Assembly: GCA_944393405.1 (NCBI GenBank)
Contig: CALYAC010000007.1
Span: 1 to 64,000, forward strand
Source of the DNA: an uncultured Clostridia bacterium
Lineage (GTDB): Bacteria; Bacillota_A; Clostridia; TANB77; CAG-508
Reading direction: 5' to 3'
DNA length: 64,000 bases
The position numbers and the translations under genes are program-made. The notes beneath the pieces were generated by a model. It ran no database searches. It had not been told where the DNA came from and saw nothing but the letters and a program-made list of their open reading frames with translations. Shown here piece after piece: positions 27,445 through 36,370 of the stretch; the first letter of the stretch is position 1; each line of letters begins with the position of its first letter.

Positions 27445-29013
27445 TTATTCATCTTCATCAAATGAACCAAATAGCTCATCAAATTTTGCTTCTAGTTCTT
27501 TTTGAACATCTATTGACATGATATCATCTTCATCTCTTAATTTTTCATCTTCTGCCTCTTCTTCAATATTCTGTGGCAATACAGGAGCTTCTGAAGAAGT
27601 ATCATTATTTGTCATTTTTGGTTTTGCTTCTATAGGTTCTTCTTTTTTCTCTTCTTTATCATCTTCTTCAAACAAATCATCTATAGAGTCTACTTTTAAG
27701 TCTTTTGGTTTATCTTCTTGTCCTTCAACATATGGATTATATGGATTGAATTTTCTCCATTTTCCTCTACTTCCAACATCAAATTCTAAGTGATTTAAAG
27801 TAAATTCTGATAATTTTTTAACCATAGGGGTTTCGAAATAATAGTATTTTTCATCTTTAATAGGTTTTAAACCTTTTTCATAAATAATACATAAATCATT
27901 ATCCATTCTTCTTAACTCATCAGGTGTCATAAGTGCTCTTGCCATAACCTGGTCTGAATCACTATATCCTTGTCTATGGAATTGTTTATCCCTATTTACA
28001 GATCTATTATCTCTTGATATAGTCTTTTCACCTAATGCCTTAGAGAAATATTCAACTGTTTTAAATGAGTTACTTCCTAAGAATACGTGAGTATCACAGT
28101 TACCCATGATAGTTTCATAAGATTTCTCATAAACTGCCTCTAATTGATCCAAGTTTTGAAGAATAACACTAAAAGAAATTCCTCTACTTCTTGATGTAGA
28201 AATCTTTTTATCGAAATCTGGTATCTGTCCAATGTTTGCAAACTCGTCTAGTATAAAGAATGTAGGACATTTTAATCTTCCACCATTTTTATCTGCAAAA
28301 TCATATAATTGTTGAATCATTTGTGAGAAGAATATTGTAAGCAAGAAATCATAAGCTTTATGTGTATCAGAAGATATAACATAAACTGCTGTTTTTCTTG
28401 TTCCTATTTCATCAAAATCTATTGTATCTGTTGATGTAACTTCTGCAATTTCCTTTGAATCGAATTTACCTAATTTAGACTGTAATGAACTTAGAATAGA
28501 TCCATATGTTTTTTCTGGAGCTATCTCAATAGATTTATAGTTCATTCTAGCTGGGTGATCATATGGTAATTGATTCATTAAATCTGTAAGTAAGTTACTT
28601 CCACCATTATTATTTGCTGCTCTTACAAGTTCTGAACAACTTGCTAAGTTTTGTTCTTCTTCTGGTCTTGTTGCCATTAAATAATATATAAGTGCTTTTA
28701 ATAGCATTTCTGCCATATCATCCCAATATGGATCACTTCCTGATGTTTCTGACTTTTGTCCTTTTACTATTGTGTTAGCAATAACGTCAACATCTATTTC
28801 ACTTCTTATATGTAATAATGGATTATATCCATCACTATTTGCTGGATTAACTAAATTTAATACTTTAATTTCATACCCATTTTTCTTTAAAAATCCTGCT
28901 GTTTTATCATAAAGTTCTCCTTTTGGGTCTGTAAATACATATGAACCAAGCATTTGGTATGCATTAGGTATTGAATATGAAGCTGATTTACCAGATCCAG
29001 ATCCGTCCAACAA
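27445..29013 (-). CDS. VirD4/TraG-like type IV coupling ATPase, C-terminal fragment
   Basis: This is the larger part of a coupling protein whose N-terminal part is read in another frame at 28988-29467. It holds the rest of the P-loop (GSGSGKS), 'VFTDPKGELYD', Walker B 'TFFILDEFANIGQIPD', 'RSRGISFSVILQNLDQL' and 'FLGSN', all typical of VirD4/TraG hexameric ATPases that feed substrates to type IV secretion channels. The acidic C-terminal tail of about 80 residues is Glu/Asp/Lys-rich. Removing one base at 29005 gives one continuous frame of 673 codons plus stop (27445-29467). The apparent TTG start at 29013 is an artefact of the frameshift. Confidence 0.85.
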   Translation of the reverse strand: MLDGSGSGKSASYSIPNAYQMLGSYVFTDPKGELYDKTAGFLKKNGYEIKVLNLVNPANSDGYNPLLHIRSEIDVDVIANTIVKGQKSETSGSDPYWDDMAEMLLKALIYYLMATRPEEEQNLASCSELVRAANNNGGSNLLTDLMNQLPYDHPARMNYKSIEIAPEKTYGSILSSLQSKLGKFDSKEIAEVTSTDTIDFDEIGTRKTAVYVISSDTHKAYDFLLTIFFSQMIQQLYDFADKNGGRLKCPTFFILDEFANIGQIPDFDKKISTSRSRGISFSVILQNLDQLEAVYEKSYETIMGNCDTHVFLGSNSFKTVEYFSKALGEKTISRDNRSVNRDKQFHRQGYSDSDQVMARALMTPDELRRMDNDLCIIYEKGLKPIKDEKYYYFETPMVKKLSEFTLNHLEFDVGSRGKWRKFNPYNPYVEGQEDKPKDLKVDSIDDLFEEDDKEEKKEEPIEAKPKMTNNDTSSEAPVLPQNIEEEAEDEKLRDEDDIMSIDVQKELEAKFDELFGSFDEDE

Positions 29014-29467
29014 CTAATACGTTAACGTTTCCTCTTTTATCTGTTGGTAAAAAATTATGTTTTGAAAGTATTATACCTTTATTTTTACTTAATATACTAT
29101 ATTGTTCTCCACCTTCGCTCCAATCACTTGAACCATGTTCAATATCTGTATATTCATGTTTAGGCTTTGATCTAAACAATCCTATAAAAGTAAATATTAA
29201 ATATAATATTGTGAAGTATAATAAAGATTTAAAATAATAGCCAATATATTCTGCTGCAAATACTTTAGTTATTGAAGTAAAACTTAAAAACTCTGGAAAT
29301 AGATTTGTTAAAAATATATTAAAATCAAATCCTCCATTAGCACACGCTTGTTGTACTGATACTCCAATAGGCGCAACAAGTACTATGGCAAAAAATATCC
29401 ATAGTACAGCTATAATTATTAAATTCTTTTTATTATCCTTCAAAGTCTTACTAACTTTATAGTTCAT
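28988..29467 (-). CDS. VirD4/TraG-like coupling ATPase, N-terminal fragment
   Basis: Two membrane helices (about 17-37 and 79-97), with a loop outside, are followed by the cytoplasmic beginning of the ATPase: 'SDWSEGGEQYSIL', 'KGIILSKHNFLP', 'NVNVLVVGG'. The frame then breaks off in the P-loop as VVG-RIWIW-stop. VirD4 proteins have exactly this two-helix N-terminus. AAGGTG precedes the ATG. It is probably functional only if the extra base downstream is a sequence error or is bypassed. Confidence 0.85.
   Translation of the reverse strand: MNYKVSKTLKDNKKNLIIIAVLWIFFAIVLVAPIGVSVQQACANGGFDFNIFLTNLFPEFLSFTSITKVFAAEYIGYYFKSLLYFTILYLIFTFIGLFRSKPKHEYTDIEHGSSDWSEGGEQYSILSKNKGIILSKHNFLPTDKRGNVNVLVVGRIWIW
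29005..29005 (-). other. Single-base insertion splitting the coupling ATPase
   Basis: On the minus strand the P-loop codons read GTT GTT GGA C GGA TCT GGA TCT GGT AAA. Without the C, the sequence encodes VVGGSGSGK, a perfect Walker A. The total span of 2023 bases becomes divisible by three when one base is dropped. Confidence 0.85.
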
Positions 29468-29493
29468 ATAATTTCACCTTCGCTTTTGTTTTA

Positions 29494-29796
29494 TTAATCT
29501 CTACCCATTTCACTACTACTTCTGCTTTGTTTTATTGCTTTTGTAACTTTAGCAGCATCTCCTGATAGAACTTTTCCTTCTTTAGTAGCTCTACCTACAA
29601 CTTCTTTACCATCTTTTACAACAATATTTTCTAAAGCAGTTAATGTAGTATTTGGTCCTTCTATAACTTCTAACTTTGATGGTCCTCTTCCAGCTGATTG
29701 TGGTGGCATCTCTAATGTTCTGTCTTCTTGAGGTATTGTTTGACCTCCACATACATGTTTATTTTCACTTGAATGTACATTCGTACTACTCATCAT
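29494..29796 (-). CDS. Unknown 100-residue protein next to the coupling ATPase
   Basis: A small hydrophilic protein, rich in Ser, Glu and Lys, that I do not recognise. It has one CGG pair in 'HVCGGQ' and repeated 'KDGKEVVGRATKEGKVL' strands. No membrane segment is present. AAAGGGG precedes a double ATG. It sits 26 bases before the coupling-ATPase gene and 13 bases after the 173-residue gene, in one apparent operon with a sigma-A promoter, so a role with that ATPase is likely but unproved. Confidence 0.6.
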   Translation of the reverse strand: MMSSTNVHSSENKHVCGGQTIPQEDRTLEMPPQSAGRGPSKLEVIEGPNTTLTALENIVVKDGKEVVGRATKEGKVLSGDAAKVTKAIKQSRSSSEMGRD

Positions 29797-29809
29797 TTTT
29801 CCCCTTTCT

Positions 29810-30331
29810 CTAGTCTTTCTTTTCGTCTCTTATTTCGAACGTAAAGTATGACTTATATGGTTTTAATTTGCATTTTCCTCTAACATCATTTGTTGTTTTA
29901 TCAAAATATAATACTGGTTTTACTTCTTCAGTTGTCTCTGGGTCTATTATTGTTATAGGTCTTTTTAAGTTTGGTGTATATCTAAATTCTTTATACTCGG
30001 TTTCTTTTTCTGAATATAATGTGTCAAACTTAATTAATGTCGGTTTTTTTGATATTGTAACCTTATCATTTTCTAATATTCCCATGTTAACTACTACTCT
30101 ATCTTTTCCAAAAGATAGAATTACTAAATCTTCTTCGTCCTTTGGTTCATCAACAAAAAAAGTCTTTTTTTTAACATCTCCTCTTAATTCCTCAGAAAAG
30201 TCTAATCTTTCTATGGTATATTTAGGTGATTCTTTTAAATATTCTTTTTCTGTCTCATTTATTTTATATATTACTGTGTTTACACCCTGTGGATCAGTTA
30301 TACTAAAGTGTTTACCTTGTACAATCTCCAT
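29810..30331 (-). CDS. Unknown 173-residue protein, first gene of the coupling-ATPase operon
   Basis: A soluble protein of mostly beta character, with no signal peptide or membrane helix. Segments such as 'LVILSFGKDRVVVNMGIL' and 'RPITIIDPETTEEVKPVLYF' alternate with charged turns. I do not recognise a family. It has a clear upstream promoter (30402-30430) and a weak ribosome site (AGAGGG, about 12 bases from the ATG). It is followed closely by the 100-residue gene and the split VirD4-like gene. Confidence 0.65.
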   Translation of the reverse strand: MEIVQGKHFSITDPQGVNTVIYKINETEKEYLKESPKYTIERLDFSEELRGDVKKKTFFVDEPKDEEDLVILSFGKDRVVVNMGILENDKVTISKKPTLIKFDTLYSEKETEYKEFRYTPNLKRPITIIDPETTEEVKPVLYFDKTTNDVRGKCKLKPYKSYFTFEIRDEKKD

Positions 30332-30401
30332 ACACTATCTTACCCTCTTTCTATGAATCTTCGTTGCCATAGCTTATCTTTTGTTAGAATCACTATATAT
30401 A

Positions 30402-30430
30402 ATTATATAGTATATACTGCTATAAGTCAA
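30402..30430 (-). promoter_or_regulatory. Strong sigma-A promoter of the coupling-ATPase operon
   Basis: On the minus strand, TTGACT (30425-30430) and TATAAT (30402-30407) are separated by exactly 17 bases. The next gene downstream is the 173-residue protein. Confidence 0.8.
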
Positions 30431-30493
30431 CATTTTTGTTGTTTTTATGTTAACTTTTTTCTTAAAATAAGCTATCAACTACTGTTACATATT

Positions 30494-31396
30494 TTATTCT
30501 ACATTCACTCTTGGATTAAATTTAGAAATTTTATCTAATTTCTTAAACATTCCAATTTCCTCTTTAGTTGGTTTCTTTGGTATCATTATCTTTACATCAG
30601 CTATAAGTTCTCCTCTTCCACCTTGTCCATCTTTATATCCTTTTCCTGGTATCTTTACTTTTTCACCACTTTCTACCCCTTGTGGTATATGTAAATAGAT
30701 TGTTTCTCCAATTGTATCTACCGAAACTTTTGTACCAAGCACTGCTTCCCATGGTGTTATATACAAATTTGTATAAAGATCAATTCCTTTTAATGAGAAC
30801 TTTTTATCATCGCTTATATGTATTTTAATTAATAAATCTCCATTTTTTCCTCCGTTTTCACCTTTCTTACCTTGTCCTATTAATCGTATTTTTTCATTAT
30901 TTCTTATTCCTGCTGGTATTTTGATTGTAAAGGTTTTCATTTTTCCATTTTGCATTCTTAAAGAAATCTTTTTATCTAACCCATAAAAAGCTTCTTCGAT
31001 TGTCACATCTATTTCTGTCTCAATATTTTCTCCTTTTCTAGGGCTTTTTTCTTCTTTTCTCTTAGCTATCTTTTTATTACTATCTAGTTTTTCTCCAAAA
31101 AACATATTAAAGAAATTACTAAATATTGAACCTTCTTCTCTTTTACTTTCTTCGAATTTCTTTTTTCTACCAACATTAGAATTCCACATTCTATCATATT
31201 TTCTTTTTGATGAAGGTGTTGATAATACTTTATAGGCTTCATTGATGTCTTTAAATCTTTCTTCAGAAAAATCATTTCCTGAATTGATGTCTGGGTGATA
31301 TTTCTTGGCCTGCTCTCTATAAGCTGATTTAATCTCCTCCGGAGTTACTTTATTGTCTTCTAGGCCTAATATTTTGTAATAATCCTTAAATATCAT
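30494..31396 (-). CDS. DnaJ/CbpA-like co-chaperone without zinc finger
   Basis: An N-terminal J domain carries HPD at 34-36, the motif that stimulates DnaK's ATPase. A linker of about 60 basic residues is followed by the DnaJ C-terminal substrate-binding domains ('IPAGIRNNEKIRLIGQGKKGENGG', 'IPQGVESGEKVKIPGKGYKD'). The Cys-rich zinc domain of true DnaJ is missing, so this is a type II/CbpA-like protein. I place the start at the ATG at 31396; the ATG at 31423 overlaps the -10 box of the gene's own promoter. A G-rich ribosome site (GGGGGGAGG) lies just before it. Confidence 0.9.
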   Translation of the reverse strand: MIFKDYYKILGLEDNKVTPEEIKSAYREQAKKYHPDINSGNDFSEERFKDINEAYKVLSTPSSKRKYDRMWNSNVGRKKKFEESKREEGSIFSNFFNMFFGEKLDSNKKIAKRKEEKSPRKGENIETEIDVTIEEAFYGLDKKISLRMQNGKMKTFTIKIPAGIRNNEKIRLIGQGKKGENGGKNGDLLIKIHISDDKKFSLKGIDLYTNLYITPWEAVLGTKVSVDTIGETIYLHIPQGVESGEKVKIPGKGYKDGQGGRGELIADVKIMIPKKPTKEEIGMFKKLDKISKFNPRVNVE

Positions 31397-31421
31397 AAGC
31401 CTCCCCCCTAAAAGCACCACC

Positions 31422-31439
31422 ATTATACCATATTCGACA
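31422..31439 (-). promoter_or_regulatory. Promoter -10 with adjacent Spo0A-box-like heptamer
   Basis: TATAAT (minus strand, 31422-31427) lies 26 bases before the DnaJ-like start. A TGTCGAA heptamer at 31433-31439 sits within its spacer. A single heptamer can arise by chance in this base composition, so only the -10 is well supported. Confidence 0.45.
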
Positions 31440-31459
31440 GAATAAATAAATACATAAAA

Positions 31460-32080
31460 CTAATTTTGTTGTAATTTTATTATAATTTTGTTTCTTGTAT
31501 AAATACTATCTGGGTGAATTAATTCATTTTTCTTTAAAGTATATTCTAGAGACATATCAATTTCATATAAAACAGCTCTATCAATATCGTCTTTGGCAAT
31601 TATTCTTGCCTCTTCTAATTTTTTATTTTTTTCCTCATCTTTATATTTTCTACCGTCTTCTATTTTATCTGCAACAAATAGAATTTTAGCCAAAAGATCC
31701 ATATTTTCTTTTCCAACAGTATGACATGATATAGCATCTTGCATATCCTTAGTAAAGCCATATCTTTTTTTACAAATATCTGCTCCTATTTTTCCATGTA
31801 GTAATCCTATATTTATTTTTTCTATATTATCAACTTCTATACCATTTTTTTCCGCATATTTTAGTTTTTCCTCTTTAGAAAGCTCTTTTCCTATATCATG
31901 CGCTAAACCAATTAATTTTGCTTTGTTTACATCAGCACCATATATATTCGCAAGTTCAATAGATTTATTCATAACTCCTATTGAATGTTTATATCTTTTT
32001 TCAGATAGTTCTTTTTTTAAATCATTATCAATTTTCTGCATCAATAATTCAGTACTGTTATCATCAAATATTAACTCCAT
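31460..32080 (-). CDS. yqeK: YqeK-like HD-domain Ap4A hydrolase
   Basis: A 206-residue HD-domain phosphohydrolase. Metal ligands are visible: His32 in 'YKHSIGVM', the HD doublet 61-62 in 'LAHDIGKE', His in 'GLLHGKIGA', His in 'ISCHTVG' and Asp in 'FVADKIEDGR'. This set and order match YqeK, which cleaves diadenosine tetraphosphate symmetrically to ADP. YqeK usually follows nadD; here it follows ddl instead, separated by 17 bases. It is terminal in a murF-ddl-yqeK run. Confidence 0.9.
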   Translation of the reverse strand: MELIFDDNSTELLMQKIDNDLKKELSEKRYKHSIGVMNKSIELANIYGADVNKAKLIGLAHDIGKELSKEEKLKYAEKNGIEVDNIEKINIGLLHGKIGADICKKRYGFTKDMQDAISCHTVGKENMDLLAKILFVADKIEDGRKYKDEEKNKKLEEARIIAKDDIDRAVLYEIDMSLEYTLKKNELIHPDSIYTRNKIIIKLQQN

Positions 32081-32097
32081 CTTATTTCCTCTTTTTA

Positions 32098-33165
32098 TTA
32101 TTTATTTTCTTCCAATGCTAAATCTATAAGCTTATCTAAAAGTTCTCCATAAGCAACTCCTTCTTGTTCCCATAATTTTGGATACATACTTATTTGAGTA
32201 AATCCTGGTATTGTGTTTATTTCAATAATTTTTATATCATTTGTTTTATTTTCCACGAAGAAGTCTACACGAGCGAATCCTTTTCCATCTACAGCCTTAA
32301 AAGCTTTAATAGCAGTTTCTCTTATTTTTTTAACTATCTTCTCATCTATGTCAGCAGGTATAACTGTTCTAGAAGCATTATTTTTATATTTAGCATCAAA
32401 TGTATAAAACTCTTCTGCAGAAAGTATTTCACCAACACCTGAAGCCATAACATCTTCGTTTCCTAAAATAGCACATTCAACTTCTCTACCTTTTATTTCT
32501 TCTTCTATAAGTATTTTTCTATCATATTTTGCCGCTTCTTCTATGTATTTTTCTAATTCTAATTTATTCTTTGCTTTATTTATTCCAATTGAAGAACCTG
32601 AATTAGATGGTTTAACAAATACTGGATAACCTAATTTATTTTCTACTATTTTTGCAATATCATCAAGATTAACTATAGTCTCATTAAATTCTTTATCTAT
32701 GTATATATATTTATCGTTATAACTTCTTATATATACATATTTTGCTTGATCTATATTAGAATTTTCAAATATGAATTTTGCATAAACTTTATCCATACTT
32801 ATACTTGATGAAAGTACTTTGCATCCAACATATGGTTTATTTAATAATTCTAACATTCCTTGTATTGTTCCATCTTCTCCATATAGTCCATGAAGTACAG
32901 GAAAGATAACATCACATTCTTGTATATATTCAATTGGATTTATGATTTTTGTTTTCTCTTTTATTTCTTCTCCTACTTCTATAATATCTATATCTTGTAT
33001 CTTTTTTGTATATTCAAACCAATTACCATCTTTATCTATATATATTGGATATATCTCATATTTTTCCTTATCTAAATTTTTTATAACAGAAGTACCAGAT
33101 GTAATAGATACTTCATGTTCTGTTGACATACCTCCAAATATAACTCCTAATTTTATTTTACTCAT
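32098..33165 (-). CDS. ddl: D-alanine--D-alanine ligase
   Basis: An ATP-grasp enzyme of about 355 residues that joins two D-Ala for the peptidoglycan stem peptide. It starts 'KIKLGVIFGGMSTEHEVSI', the HEVS motif being diagnostic. It continues with 'PVLHGLYGEDGTIQG', the ATP-grasp lysine in 'VFVKPSNSGSSIG' and 'IIEINTIPGFT' near the end. The ATG at 33165 follows AAAGGA; the ATG at 33183 has no ribosome site. It lies 63 bases downstream of murF, the enzyme that uses its product. Confidence 0.96.
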   Translation of the reverse strand: MSKIKLGVIFGGMSTEHEVSITSGTSVIKNLDKEKYEIYPIYIDKDGNWFEYTKKIQDIDIIEVGEEIKEKTKIINPIEYIQECDVIFPVLHGLYGEDGTIQGMLELLNKPYVGCKVLSSSISMDKVYAKFIFENSNIDQAKYVYIRSYNDKYIYIDKEFNETIVNLDDIAKIVENKLGYPVFVKPSNSGSSIGINKAKNKLELEKYIEEAAKYDRKILIEEEIKGREVECAILGNEDVMASGVGEILSAEEFYTFDAKYKNNASRTVIPADIDEKIVKKIRETAIKAFKAVDGKGFARVDFFVENKTNDIKIIEINTIPGFTQISMYPKLWEQEGVAYGELLDKLIDLALEENK

Positions 33166-33228
33166 ATTATTCAATCCTTTCATAACAACAATTTATAAAC
33201 TTTTAGGTTTATATTTATTTTTCAACTT

Positions 33229-34635
33229 TTACATAATTTTTTCAAATATTTCCTGGAATTTCATTCCATTTGAGGCTTTTATTAATATCGCATCATTTTT
33301 TTCCATTACTTTATTTAATTCTTTTATAGCCTCTTCGTTATTATTAAAAGAATATATATTTTTTTCGTCTATACCTTTTTCTTTTGCTTCTTTTGCGATA
33401 TATCTTGATTGTTCTCCAACAGTTATAAGGATATCTACTTTATTTTTTACTACTTCTTCTCCTACTTTTTCATGAAGCATTTTAGAATATTCTCCAAGTT
33501 CTAACATATCGCCTAATACAGCAATTTTTTTGTTTGCTTTTATATTTCCTAAATATTCTAATGCTGCTTTCATTGAATCATAATTTGCATTATAACAATC
33601 ATTAATAATTGTTGCTCCTAATTTATTTTTTTCTACTTGCATTCTCCTCTTTGTCAACTCAAAATTTGATATTCCGTCTAATATATCTTCCATTTTAATA
33701 TCAAATAATTTTCCTATTGCAATAGCACATAAACTATTTAAAACAAAATGTGTTCCTCCTACTGATACATTAACATCATATTCCTTATTATTTATATCTA
33801 TTTTATATTTACTTCCATTTTCTAATGTTATTACATCTTTTGCCATAATATCACTATTATTATCTATTCCAAAGGTTACAACATTATATTTATCACTTTT
33901 ATTTTTATTGTTCCAATCATGTAACATATCATTATCATTATTAATAACTAATGTTCCATTTTCTTCTAATCCTTCTAGTATTTCTAGTTTGGCTTTTAAT
34001 ATATTTTCTCTAGATCCTAATATTCCTATATGAGCTGTTCCAACATTAGTTATAACTGCAACTGTAGGTTTAGCTATTCTTGTAAGATTACTAATCTCTC
34101 CAAGTTCACTCATACCCATTTCTACTACCATTGCATTATGATCTTTTAATCTTAATATCGTAAGTGGTAATCCAATTTGATTATTATAGTTTCCTAAAGT
34201 TTTTAATACTTTAAATTTCTTACTCATTACACTAGCAATTATATCTTTTGTACTTGTTTTTCCAACACTACCAGTTACTCCTATAACTGGTATATTATAC
34301 AAACTTCTTTTATATTCTGCTAATTTTTGTAATGCCATAATCGTATCATCTACAACTACAATGGTTCTATCTTTATATTTTTCTTTTATCATATTAATAT
34401 CAATTTCTTTTACAACACTATTTTTTTGTAAAATACAAATTTTTGCACCATTTTTTAGTGCATCTTCATACATTAAATTACCATCATGGTTTTCTCCTTT
34501 TATTCCTAAGTATACATCTCCTTCTCTTACTTCTCTTGTGTCTTTTACGAAGTTTTCTAAAACTTCATTTTCATTTCCTAATAAAATTTCTCCTTTACAT
34601 AGTTTTACAATATCTTTTACAATTATTTCTTTCAT
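33229..34635 (-). CDS. murF: UDP-N-acetylmuramoyl-tripeptide--D-alanyl-D-alanine ligase
   Basis: A 468-residue Mur ligase that adds D-Ala-D-Ala to the UDP-MurNAc tripeptide in the cytoplasm. The ATP loop is GVTGSVGKTST (119-129). The central motif 'NNQIGLPLTIL' and 'EMGMSELGEI' follow, and the C-terminal domain contains 'DCYNANYDSMKAAL', the usual MurF D-x-YNA motif. The ATG follows CAGGAGG. The gene leads the murF-ddl-yqeK run. Confidence 0.96.
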   Translation of the reverse strand: MKEIIVKDIVKLCKGEILLGNENEVLENFVKDTREVREGDVYLGIKGENHDGNLMYEDALKNGAKICILQKNSVVKEIDINMIKEKYKDRTIVVVDDTIMALQKLAEYKRSLYNIPVIGVTGSVGKTSTKDIIASVMSKKFKVLKTLGNYNNQIGLPLTILRLKDHNAMVVEMGMSELGEISNLTRIAKPTVAVITNVGTAHIGILGSRENILKAKLEILEGLEENGTLVINNDNDMLHDWNNKNKSDKYNVVTFGIDNNSDIMAKDVITLENGSKYKIDINNKEYDVNVSVGGTHFVLNSLCAIAIGKLFDIKMEDILDGISNFELTKRRMQVEKNKLGATIINDCYNANYDSMKAALEYLGNIKANKKIAVLGDMLELGEYSKMLHEKVGEEVVKNKVDILITVGEQSRYIAKEAKEKGIDEKNIYSFNNNEEAIKELNKVMEKNDAILIKASNGMKFQEIFEKIM

Positions 34636-34730
34636 GTTTCCTCCTGAAAGTATTTAGTTTTAATATATATTAATTAATATTATATTTTTTTCACAGATAT
34701 TATATTCTAATTTTTTTTATTTTACAAGAA

Positions 34731-34754
34731 AAAAGCAAGAAAACTCTTGCTTTT
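34731..34754 (-). terminator. Terminator of ypeB
   Basis: A perfect hairpin, AAAAGCAAGA / TCTTGCTTTT, with a 4-base loop. On the minus strand it is followed by TTTTCTTG. It lies 25 bases past the ypeB stop. Confidence 0.85.
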
Positions 34755-34778
34755 CAATCATTATATAAATAATTATAA

Positions 34779-36161
34779 TTAATGTGTTAACACACCATTT
34801 GGAGTATTAGTTATAATTAAAATATCTTCTTCTTCTCCCGTCTCTGCATTTACATATACAATAAAATCAAGTCCTTCAACATTTCCTTCAAACTCCCAAC
34901 AAAGTATTTCTGTCTTCCATTCCGTTGGGATAATTGCTAATCTCTCACTTTCTATATTTAAATTTTTATTTAGGCTATCACGAGCTTTTTCTACTGACAC
35001 TTTTGGCTCTTTTAATTTTCTTTCTCTATGAGAATTTAAATAACCTGTTGTTTCGATTCCTAATATTTCCCCATTATCTAGCGCCACTTTTACCTTTATT
35101 AAATCAGGATACATTAATACATTTTCTTGTTCATATGCATAATTTATTGTAACTATTCCACTTTCTTTTAAATAATATGTTTCTACCATATTAGTATATC
35201 CTTTTGAATTCAAATATTCCTTTGCCTTATTATCCGCTTCTTCTTCTGAAATTACTTCTGATAATACTTCTCTATTTTTATCCATATATATTATATGTCC
35301 ACCTTTTTTGGATATTGAAATAGTACTTTCAGAATCATCTTTATATTTTATGCCAAAATTATATGATATTATATTTCCTTCATTTTTACCATATGAATTT
35401 ATTTCTTTAATATTATCTTTTCCTATATATTCTATTACTTTTTCTTTTGCTTTTTCTTCATCTATATTATCTCCTGTTAATCCATACTTTTCTTTAGTAG
35501 TAATATGTTCTGAAAAAGCACCATCATATATAAGTCCTGAATATTCATGAAATGTTTGCTCTAAATTACTAAAACTATCTTTTGATATATTACTAACTTC
35601 TTTAGAAAAAACACTATTTCCTTTCTTTTCAAGTTCTCCAAAACTTATTCTTCCATTATTAATATCAGCCGATAATTGATTTAAAACATTTTCTAATTCA
35701 ACACTATATTCATGTAAATTTTTTATATTATTCATATCTTCTTTAGTTAATTCTTTATCTTTTAAATTCTTAGTATAAAGAGAATAACTATATTCACTAA
35801 CTTGATTTAAAAATTTAGATGTGTTTTCTAATTCATAACTATTAATTGGTAACTGACTTAAAGAAGTCAAAGCAAGATTTGCCTCTCTCCATACATTAGA
35901 TAAACTCTTAGCACCACTTTCCGGTGAATTTGATATCATAGATTTTGCAAGATATACCTCTACATTTTGTACATAATCTACAAGTTCATAAAAAGCCATA
36001 TTATATGAATTATCTGATGCTTGTCTATATTCTATTTGCTTTTTATAAATATAGATTCCTAATATCACTATAATACTAAATAATACTACAATTATACTAA
36101 GCATATGTCTATCTTTTAACCTATTTTTCCAATCTATTAATTTTGACTTAATATTCCCCAA
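34779..36161 (-). CDS. ypeB: Spore germination protein YpeB
   Basis: A 460-residue protein with a basic start, one membrane helix (about 20-40), an alpha-helical region and three PepSY-like domains in the C-terminal half ('EKAKEKVIEYIGKDNI', 'EEADNKAKEYLNSKGY', 'EKARDSLNKNLN'). YpeB is needed for localisation and stability of the cortex-lytic enzyme SleB in the spore inner membrane. sleB is not next to it here, whereas in most Bacilli it is. It is good evidence that the organism forms spores. It is divergent from the glycosyltransferase gene. Confidence 0.92.
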   Translation of the reverse strand: MGNIKSKLIDWKNRLKDRHMLSIIVVLFSIIVILGIYIYKKQIEYRQASDNSYNMAFYELVDYVQNVEVYLAKSMISNSPESGAKSLSNVWREANLALTSLSQLPINSYELENTSKFLNQVSEYSYSLYTKNLKDKELTKEDMNNIKNLHEYSVELENVLNQLSADINNGRISFGELEKKGNSVFSKEVSNISKDSFSNLEQTFHEYSGLIYDGAFSEHITTKEKYGLTGDNIDEEKAKEKVIEYIGKDNIKEINSYGKNEGNIISYNFGIKYKDDSESTISISKKGGHIIYMDKNREVLSEVISEEEADNKAKEYLNSKGYTNMVETYYLKESGIVTINYAYEQENVLMYPDLIKVKVALDNGEILGIETTGYLNSHRERKLKEPKVSVEKARDSLNKNLNIESERLAIIPTEWKTEILCWEFEGNVEGLDFIVYVNAETGEEEDILIITNTPNGVLTH

Positions 36162-36289
36162 TTTTTTTCATCCTTTCTCTTTTTATTTTTCTATTTTTAA
36201 TTATTTTGTTTAATTTTTGTTAAAATATTCACTATTTGTTTAATAATTTCAAATAATACTTAATATATTTTTAATATTTATAAATATTT

Positions 36290-36318
36290 TAGACTTTTAA
36301 CTATTTTTATGATAAAAT
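36290..36318 (+). promoter_or_regulatory. Promoter of the glycosyltransferase gene
   Basis: TAGACT (36290-36295) and TAAAAT (36313-36318) are spaced 17 bases apart, with TG at the extended -10 position. Transcription would start about 45 bases before the ATG. Confidence 0.55.
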
Positions 36319-36370
36319 ATTTTTGATTTTATTATTTGATTAATTTTAAATTAATCTTAAAGGGGAATTT

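Noticed and set aside
31397..31423. Upstream ATG at 31423 as start of the DnaJ-like protein
   Set aside because: It overlaps the likely -10 box, and the J domain starts naturally at the second ATG, which has its own ribosome site.
31433..31439. Spo0A control of the DnaJ-like gene
   Set aside because: A single TGTCGAA heptamer is expected several times by chance in a window of this composition; there is no second box nearby.
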